From NCBI GenBank assembly GCA_021014945.1, contig MU266795.1:1-13941 (forward strand): DNA of 13,941 nt. The letters are read 5' to 3'. Shown here in pieces: positions 8,089-13,941 of the stretch. Source of the DNA: Leucogyrophana mollusca (taxonomy: Eukaryota; Basidiomycota; Agaricomycetes; Boletales). Positions within the stretch are counted from its first letter, which is position 1; each line of letters opens with the position of its first letter. The translations under genes were made by a program, and so were the position numbers. The notes beneath the pieces are model-generated. The model was not told the origin of the DNA and searched no databases. It saw nothing but the letters and a program-made list of their open reading frames with translations.

Positions 8089-9680
8089 CGATGGCAACAC
8101 AAACCAACACCTGAGCAGCCTGCGAAAAAAGGTCCTTCTCCATCAGAGAAGGATCAGCCTCCATTGGGGGGCAAAAAGCCTTCAGCGAAGGCAAAAACAG
8201 GCCAAGGGAGTGATCCCAAGGCCACAGATGAGCGTGATCAGCAGATCGCTTAGCGCTGTAGAAGCACAGGGGTCTGGGCAGACCCTGGCTTCAATGGACA
8301 AAGGCCCTGAAATGGGCGCCAATGAAAATACTGAGGAAGCCACGGAAGGGGCCCCAAGGAAAGAAAAGGAGGCAGATGCTAGTGTCTGCACGATTGGCAC
8401 AGAAGGACAAATGGCGACTCTCAAGTTGCCCAACATGTCCTGCGAGAAAACTTGCGATGTGGCGAAGGGCACTCCCCAATGCTAAGGAAGCCAGCAAGCA
8501 TATGCTTGTGTATATGAGGCGCGCCATTCGAGAATGGCAAGTGCAGGGACAAAGTGTCCCCGCCGGGTATAATCATGGGATTAATCCCTATGAGGCCGAG
8601 GCCCAACGCCTCAAGAATCTCGAGGTGCTGATGATCACCTCACTCAAGGAAATCGAGTGAGCCAACTGCCCGTCTGATTTGGACGAAGAGGAACGAGTCC
8701 CCACCAATGAGGGGGGGCTCGAGGACCACCGCTTTGTGGAACACCACAGGTGGGGAATGGACCATAGTGCCCACCAGAGTGGTGGGAGTTCACAACGTCG
8801 AGATGACAAGCGACTCAATAGGTTGTGTGAGCAAGGATGCCCTTACTGAGTGGTAAGGCGAGCCGACACAAAGAGGGAAGGACGCCATGATAAGGCACCC
8901 AACTCTCAAGAAAGGGGAAACTACCCCAACAAGAACAAATACCAATCCACCTCTAGGGGCGGTAATGGGACTGGAGGATACCCTCCAAGGAAGAATAACT
9001 TCGGGGGCAACAAAGCCGCCCCCAAGAAGTCACACCCACCGGGTGTGAAGTGTTATATATGTGGCGGATCACATTATGCCAACAAGCATAAAGAGAAGGC
9101 ACAGAAACTGTTTGCTGCGCATATCATAGAGGAAGGTGAGCCTTCCCCTGAGGAAGACTCGCTGACCGGCGCTGCCAAAGATGAGGCTGAGCAAGCTCAG
9201 CCTCCTGCAGAAAGTGAAGAGCCTTCCAATAACAAAGTTGCAGAGGAAGAGGACCCAGAGGGATCCTCAGAGAACTCGGATGAGTACGTCCTGGAGCCGT
9301 ATGAATCATACGGAGAAGAGGATGACAATAGCGATATTGTCTATATATGGGCCATGAACACAAGGTTCAATGTCCCTGACCTCAATGAGCCCATGAGCGT
9401 GGTGGAGGACGATGATGTCCCCCTGCTCAAGGATGCAGACAACTCCTCCCACAGGGGGGGTACTGCAGGGCAGGAAGCCCTTCCGGAAGGAAGGAGGCCA
9501 AGGTGGCAATACTATCCCGAGGATGGTATTGCGCACACGGAGGACGCAACCTATGAGGTCGCAGTAACCGATGATGAGCCTCGTGCCCATCTAGGCCCGG
9601 ATACGACCGATATCCTATGTTTTTCACATGCATTGGTCGCAAGCCATTCGCAGCAGTTGCCGTGGTCAAGGAACAATTGA
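8089..9680 (+). pseudogene. gag: Decayed Ty3/gypsy gag
   Basis: The reading moves through three frames: 8089-8252 (Lys/Pro-rich, EQPAKKGPSPSEKD), about 8250-8485, and then one frame from about 8480 to 9680 broken by TGA at 8658 and 8847. In the last frame a capsid-like part (SKHMLVYMRRAIREWQVQG, YEAEAQRLKNLEVLM) precedes a basic stretch and a zinc knuckle, CYICGGSHYANKH (9051-9089). The knuckle is followed by a very acidic tail (about 9130-9340), and the frame ends at QQLPWSRNN, just where a protease domain would be expected. The knuckle is C-x2-C-x3-H-x4-H instead of ending in Cys, so nucleic-acid binding may be altered. Gag would form the virus-like particle and package element RNA. All three stops of the last frame, including 9678, fit CGA to TGA. 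No protease Asp motif follows. Confidence 0.7.
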
Positions 9681-10934
9681 GGGACACTTGCCAGTCGCTG
9701 CGATGCTTCGTGAGATCGAAAACTCGGTCGCTCGACCGAATCCGAGCCTAGGTGGATGGGAGTCTCATCACCGGCGACCGATCCGGGAACGTGACTCCAC
9801 CTCGGCGACCAGTAAGAAGGCCCCGCAAATGCCTGGAGTGCTTCGGGTTAGCACGCATCATTCCCCTACGCCCTACGCCCTCAACCCTTCCCCTAGGCCC
9901 TGGGCTTCTCTACCCTCACATCACAAGCGTCCCCGACGCTCTGGCTAGCGCGCGAGCGCCCCTGTCCATCAAATGAGGCGAGTCAGTGTCGACCCACATC
10001 AAGTCCGATCGCCCTCAACCCAGGGCATCACTATCCGCTTTCCCGACGCTTCCATGACGTCGACAATCACACTCTATCATCATTTACTCCTCGGTCACTA
10101 TCACAGAGTTGCAGAAGTTGTGGTTCCAAAGGTACGCGCTCTCCGAGACGCATGGGCTGCGTATCAGGGATAGAGTAGCTGCCAGACTGATCGTAGTACA
10201 AGTAGGCATCCTTGTATTGTAGACCTCAGTGAAGCACACCCTGTTTCTTCAGCTCACATTTCGAAATCCACATCTCTAAGCAACAGCGCGACCAAGAGTC
10301 TCTGACTTGTTGGTAGCATATATCACTTATAGTGTTTCCCCCCACTGGCGACTCATTAGCGTTCTACCCCCTTGGTGTTCCCCCTTTGGCGTTCTTACTC
10401 TTCAGCGTTCTCTCCCCTTTGGCAACTCTCTAGCGACCAGCGTATCCCCTCGGCAATCCAGTTTCAGTCTCTTGACCTTAGTAACAGCGTATAGCTTGGG
10501 CGACCGGTCTCAGACCCGATCGCAATCCAGTCTACCATTGTCCTAGCGGTCTCAACTAACGACTTCAATGACCTTGTCTGCTTTCCAATTGCATTTGCAT
10601 TCAGGCGGTCTCACTCAGTTATACTTGCTCGCTGTGTATCTCGACCAGCGATCAAGTTGTATCCCATACTAACCAAACCCCCTTCCCCCCTCACTGACCT
10701 CAACTGTCACCCAGTCAAGACTCAGAGACCCTAGTCGGAGATCCTCACACCCCTCAGACTAGTTCCGCAGGTAGCCTATCTACAAGAGACTCGACCCTCC
10801 TTTCCTATTCCTCCCTTGCATTCCAGCAGCCCCACACTCTCCCAGTCTCACTAGCAGAACAACTGCTTGTTTGTTTGTTCTTTAGGTTTTTGGGTTTTGC
10901 CTCTAGGCCCGCCCGCGAGCGCATCACCGAAAAA
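9681..10934 (+). other. Non-coding leader, CpG-rich then pyrimidine-rich; probable LTR/5' UTR of the next gag
   Basis: No long frame resembles a protein. 9690-10180 keeps many CpG dinucleotides, with repeated GCGACC/CGACC words. 10330-10560 holds a degenerate repeat, and 10560-10900 is pyrimidine-rich on + and leads to ATG 10935 in a good context (CCGAAAAAATGG). I infer the LTR and untranslated leader of a second gypsy element, but could not fix LTR ends because no second copy is in the window. Confidence 0.4.
10337..10455 (+). repeat. Degenerate short tandem repeat (CCCC-TTGGCGTTC-like)
   Basis: Loosely repeated units such as CCCCACTGGCGACTC, CCCCCTTGGTGTTC, CCCCTTTGGCGTTC, CCCCTTTGGCAACTC and CCCCTCGGCAATCC at irregular 15-35 bp spacing. 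They resemble leader repeats but no function is evident. Confidence 0.45.
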
Positions 10935-11402
10935 ATGGATCATGAACGCATGATTGATATGAATGCCTGGGACACTTATGAAGCGTCCTCGATTGGCCCC
11001 AAGTCAGAAGAGTCTAGAGCACTGCTCACTTGACTGTCAAGGGCCAATGATAGGCTGCAGACCGCCTCACAAATGGTGGATGAACTGGCCAGCGCGGCAG
11101 TCGAGACTGCGTGCGAGATGCGCGAAGGCCACCAATGGGTGGCACACAGATTGCATCTGCACTACCAGGGAGAGGGCAGCGGCGCTGAGTCTGAAGAAGA
11201 CTCAACCCCATCGTCAGGACCAGCGTGGGTCCTCGCCTCTGACGAGGCGGATACGTCCACCAATGAGGTGGAGCAGTTGTTGACGGAGCCTGTGAGGTGC
11301 ACGTGCTGCGTGGGTCATAGCAGTGGCAACTCCTCTCATGAAGAGGGGAGCGAACAGCTTCATGCTATGCATGAAGCAAAAGCACCTGAAGAGCGACAGT
11401 GA
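10935..11402 (+). pseudogene. gag: Second Ty3/gypsy gag-like ORF, N-terminal fragment
   Basis: 155 codons from ATG 10935 to TGA 11400, with one in-frame TGA at 11031 (codon 33, between LLT and LSRAND), where CGA would fit. It begins MDHERMIDMNAWDTYEASS, has a helical region (RLQTASQMVDELASAAVETA), an acidic Ser-rich stretch and a CTCC cysteine group followed by HSSGNSSHEEGSE. It lacks the capsid and zinc-knuckle parts seen in the upstream gag and runs directly into reverse transcriptase sequence. I read it as the N-terminal gag or first-ORF part of a gypsy element because of position and context; the sequence itself has no diagnostic motif. It may come from the same family as the RNase H piece at 13160. 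Confidence 0.5.
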
Positions 11403-11534
11403 TAAAATGGCACAAATTCGTGCCTGCAGAGCAATGTGCTCGTACCATGAGGTACAGCACTTCCTGGGACTGGTGGAATATCTGGCACAATTCATGCCAG
11501 ATGTATCCACGTATGACCAAGAATGGTCACATGT
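11374..11534 (+). pseudogene. pol: Ty3/gypsy reverse transcriptase, C-terminal fragment
   Basis: The frame overlapping the end of the gag-like ORF encodes LKSDSDKMAQIRAC, then YHEVQHFLGLVEYLAQFMPD (about 11440-11499). This is the signature that follows the RT palm in Ty3/gypsy elements (D..K...I..W..P..Y.EVQ.FLGL..YL..F.PD). The expected Trp and Pro of the preceding linker are replaced (RACRAMCS), so it is decayed. The YxDD active site and everything upstream are missing. Just after VSTYDQEWSH, an LTR in inverse orientation begins (11535), so the RT-RNase H connection is split; the rest resumes at 13160. Confidence 0.75.
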
Positions 11535-12269
11535 TGTCGATCTTGATGTGGATCTGTGCTAGAAAACAACACAAAACCAACACCCCAGACTCCAATGGAA
11601 CACACAATAGAGATCGGATGGGTAGCCTGGTTGTTTGTTGGGATGGCTACACTGAGCTAAGACCAGGGATTCCAAAGGAAGAGAGATAGAGGAGCGCTGT
11701 GTTATCAGAGGTGACAAAACAGGTTTGAGAGCGATAATGAGTAATTTTGATCACCAGAGTGACCAACAACCTGTATATGCGAAATTCCGTGGACATATAT
11801 AAGCCGAATATTGACTTGTTGAAGGCCAATCTGGATGCCTAATCGTTAGGCACTTGGACACTTCAGAAAATCGACGTGGACGTAGTGAATCGAGGGTAAA
11901 AGCTTGATTGAGGGTAGCTAAAGTACAGGGGTTTTTTATACTACAAGAGTTCCTATGCGTGAACGTTTGGAATGGGCTATGCAAAGGTAAGATGAGTAAG
12001 ACAAAAGTGAAGTGCGAGAGCGAAATCGCCTCTAGAGGATAGGGGTAGTAAGCAAAAAGTAAGCAAATGATTAATGCGAGAAAGGAAAGTAAGCAATGAA
12101 TAAGGAAAGCAGCACAAAGCTATACCATCCATAAATAAAGACAATAACACATGAAAATGTTAGTCTAAAGATAAATGAAGGCTGAGTGAGCGACACAGGA
12201 ATGTCTGAATAAGCAAGAACAATTGTCCAGTGATAAGAATAGATAAAGGAAAAGAGATGAATAATCACA
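11535..12269 (-). repeat. LTR, copy 2 (inverted relative to copy 1), 735 bp
   Basis: On minus it reads TGTGATTATTC...GATCGACA and matches 1-828 nearly end to end, with one copy of the 102-bp unit. The TATA box is conserved, as is the 17-bp dyad (11836-11852). Flanks (CATGT before, AGTCC after on +) do not form a target duplication, so it is not a simple solo LTR. It is either the end of a truncated or rearranged element or a recombination product. It lies against the reverse transcriptase fragment, which reads on the opposite strand. Confidence 0.8.
11932..11940 (-). promoter_or_regulatory. TATA box of LTR copy 2
   Basis: TATAAAAAA on minus, preceded by GTAG and followed by CCCCTGTACTTTAG as in copy 1 (322 onward). 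Transcription would run leftwards, antisense to the gag/RT remnants. Confidence 0.55.
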
Positions 12270-12335
12270 AGTCCAAAAATATAAGAGGTTAGAAATCGTC
12301 CTGACCAATGAATCGTGCTGCCTCCTATTGCTGAG

Positions 12336-12848
12336 TCATGACATCTCCACTGAGTCAGGTGACCGAATGGGGACTCCAGGAATGATCTGCGAGTTAATCA
12401 TCCATCTGGGAGGGGGAGTGTCGTATTTCTCATCAAATGAGAGATAAGGAGCGTTGTTTCCAAAGACGCGAGCGGTAATCCAGGGTAGGCAATCAGATTT
12501 AGAGAGGAGGGAATAACGAATGCGATGGATGGGGGGAAGGCAAGTCCACGACATGAGAATGGCGAGGAGGAATGTGGATTCTGGCATATACTCTCCATAA
12601 GCGTCTCTGCTAGGCGTCAGTTCCAATATAGCCCAGTATTTCTCCAGACGTGCAACTCCAGTGATGGTACCAAAGAACCAGCTCCTAGTGTCTGATAGAA
12701 TGGCCTTGACGATTAAATGGTCCCCAAATTTGATGGGGAGAGGGCGAGACGTGGTAGCTGCGACCCATGGTGACTTTGGGTCATCTTTATAACGGTAGGC
12801 GCGCACGAAGTTGGATTTATCGGCATGGAGCGGGATGATGGCAGACAT
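12336..12848 (-). CDS. Possible small gene, 170 aa, unrecognised
   Basis: An open minus frame runs from 12974 to TGA 12336. I prefer ATG 12848 (MSAIIPLHADK), which has G at -3 and is preceded by a long pyrimidine-rich, fungal-promoter-like leader; the 42 residues upstream of it look like translated leader. The protein has alternating hydrophobic segments (FGDHLIVKAIL, SWFFGTITGVARL, YWAILELTPS) suggesting a small beta-rich fold, and a C-terminal part with Pro/Trp-rich DTPPPRWMI. No family is recognised and no intron is needed. It lies 66 bp upstream, in its own direction, of LTR copy 2, inside the insertion that splits the pol remnant. It may be a captured host gene fragment, element cargo or a chance ORF. 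Confidence 0.35.
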   Translation of the reverse strand: MSAIIPLHADKSNFVRAYRYKDDPKSPWVAATTSRPLPIKFGDHLIVKAILSDTRSWFFGTITGVARLEKYWAILELTPSRDAYGEYMPESTFLLAILMSWTCLPPIHRIRYSLLSKSDCLPWITARVFGNNAPYLSFDEKYDTPPPRWMINSQIIPGVPIRSPDSVEMS

Positions 12849-13159
12849 AGCGGATATGCGGTGGGTGTCAAGTGATGGGCATCGGGATTTGGTAAACGTG
12901 ATTGTAACAAGTGTGATAGTGGGCGTCTGAATGTGATAGGTGGTGGGGAAAATGAAAAAGACGCGCGTCTGCAAATAATTGTTGTGTTACGTGATTGTCG
13001 TGATGAATGCCAGTGTGGTGCGATAAGACAAATTGAGCGAGCGGAGATCATCCGAATTGGGAATTAATGAGTGAAGGATCGTCCTGTGCTGCATTTGGCA
13101 TCGTATATTCATCAATAATCAATGTTCTCGCTACCAAACACTTTTGGTGCGTGACAGCA
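12849..13159. other. Non-coding; putative promoter region and insertion junction
   Basis: Minus strand is CT-rich upstream of the ORF start and holds a perfect 10-bp palindrome, GACGCGCGTC (12960-12969). Towards 13159 the + frame is open but carries no recognisable pol residues until FYWRPL. The right edge of the insertion into pol must lie here, but no target repeat was identified. Confidence 0.35.
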
Positions 13160-13941
13160 TTCTACTGGAGACCGCTCCATGATAAGTGCCTTGAGTATAT
13201 CAAGGCAATGGCGTGCAAATTGCCAATACTTCGGCCCATCAACCCAAAATTGCTTGAAGCAAATTGGTTGATCTGCAATGCCTCGGCATCGGGGCTAGGA
13301 GCGTACTACGGGCAGGGCCTGGATTGGAGGACATGTAGGCCAGCCGGCTTCATGTCCAAGAGACTCAGTGATGCCCAGCATCACTACGCCATACATGAAC
13401 ACGAGGTCCTTGCGATACTTGAGGCACTCCTCAAGTGGGAGGGTAAGCTCCTCGGGTACAAGTTCGGCATAGTGACTGACCATGAGTCACTAGAGTTCTT
13501 TCGAACTCAAAAGAAATTATCGAGTCGACAGACTCGATGGATGGAATACATTGCCCGATCCAACGCAGACATTGTCTACGTGAAGGGCGAAGACAACAAA
13601 GTAGTGGACTGTTTGTCCCGCTACTTTGAAAGCAACACCTGGGAAGATGTCCCCCAGGAAGGGGACATGGCATTTGCAGATGTGCGATTGGATCCCCACG
13701 GTGACGACCTTCCCCAGGGAAGGATAATAGAATTACGATCCCAGAGGATTGTGAGAGAATCTACTCATAAGAGTAGGCGGCTGAAGGAAACACCTGAACC
13801 CAGGAGGGTTCAGGCTGAGGAACTCACACACGCCACCCCTCAACGAGGGGAAACAGTGTGTGGCCCTTCGAAAGACCCAGGGGGTGGGAAACCAACCCCA
13901 GGGACCCTTGAGGGACCAAGCATTGCACTCCAAGGAGACGG
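13160..13941 (+). pseudogene. pol: Ty3/gypsy pol: RT connection and RNase H, open to the window end
   Basis: A continuous frame without stops begins FYWRPLHDKCLEYIKAM and includes LPILRPINP, then RNase H motifs: CNASASGLGAYYGQG, RPAGFMSKRLSDAQHHYAIHEHEVLAI (with the catalytic Glu region), VTDHESLEF (second Asp), RQTRWMEYI, YVKGEDNKVVDCLSRYF (the C-terminal D..SR motif). A charged Gly/Pro-rich linker follows; integrase would lie beyond the window. The first RNase H catalytic Asp of the DAS motif is Asn (AAT, 13277-13279), so the nuclease should be inactive even though the frame is open. The RT part upstream is detached: its C-terminal end is at 11374-11534, on the other side of an LTR-bearing insertion. 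RNase H would have degraded the RNA strand of the RNA:DNA hybrid during element replication. Confidence 0.8.

Noticed and set aside
9628..9976. Pro/Arg-rich plus-strand ORFs after gag as a protease or gag extension
   Set aside because: No D-S/T-G aspartate motif and composition typical of GC-rich non-coding leader.
10337..10455. CRISPR-like array
   Set aside because: Units are degenerate, irregularly spaced and lie in a eukaryotic transposon leader; there are no conserved repeats with unique spacers.
1..12269. The two LTRs as the 5' and 3' LTR of one 12-kb element
   Set aside because: They are inverted, not direct, and the sequence between them contains several unrelated elements in different orientations.
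11535..12269. Copy 2 as a clean solo LTR
   Set aside because: The flanks CATGT and AGTCC do not match, and further foreign sequence follows up to about 13130.
12960..12969. GACGCGCGTC palindrome as a cell-cycle (ACGCGT) promoter box
   Set aside because: The exact ACGCGT core is not present, and a single short palindrome is insufficient evidence.
12713..13051. Minus-strand 112-aa ORF
   Set aside because: Mostly pyrimidine-rich leader translated in another frame of the 12336-12848 gene, rich in Ser/Pro, with no motif.

Overview
The window looks like a transposon-dense stretch of a basidiomycete genome, most likely Agaricomycetes. I infer this from six candidate GT-AG introns of 52-59 nt, a Plavaka-type transposase fragment, Ty3/gypsy gag and pol pieces, and a protein family that I associate, from memory, with mushroom-forming fungi. 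No bacterial signals, tRNA, rRNA or CRISPR array were seen.

Layout. 1-828 is an LTR (5' tip outside the window), read on +, with a TATA box and an internal 102-bp duplication. A spliced, unrecognised gene follows at 1013-1749. The minus strand from 5974 to 2125 holds one broken gene of an uncharacterised family. It is interrupted by a 531-bp solo LTR (4217-4747) with a 4-bp target duplication, and removing the LTR plus one repeat copy puts the two flanking reading frames in register. Divergent from it is a small spliced Cys-rich gene (6213-6593), then the spliced N-terminal part of a Plavaka transposase (6697-7884). That is cut off by an LTR-like sequence at 7890, followed by a decayed gypsy gag (8089-9680). 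9681-10934 is a non-coding, CpG-rich, pyrimidine-rich leader to a second gag-like fragment (10935-11402), which runs straight into the C-terminal end of a gypsy reverse transcriptase (to 11534). A second copy of the first LTR, in opposite orientation (11535-12269), and a possible 170-aa gene on minus (12336-12848) separate that piece from an open RNase H/connection segment (13160 to the window end).

Common theme. Eight of the nine premature stops I could place in the coding relics are TGA where CGA (Arg) would fit. The lost RNase H catalytic Asp is also a CpG-to-CpA change, and the two LTR copies differ at many CpG sites. This pattern is what cytosine methylation followed by deamination would leave. 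I see no cooperating operon-like system. The most interesting content is the nested insertion history, the CpG-directed decay, and three unrecognised small genes lying among the transposons.
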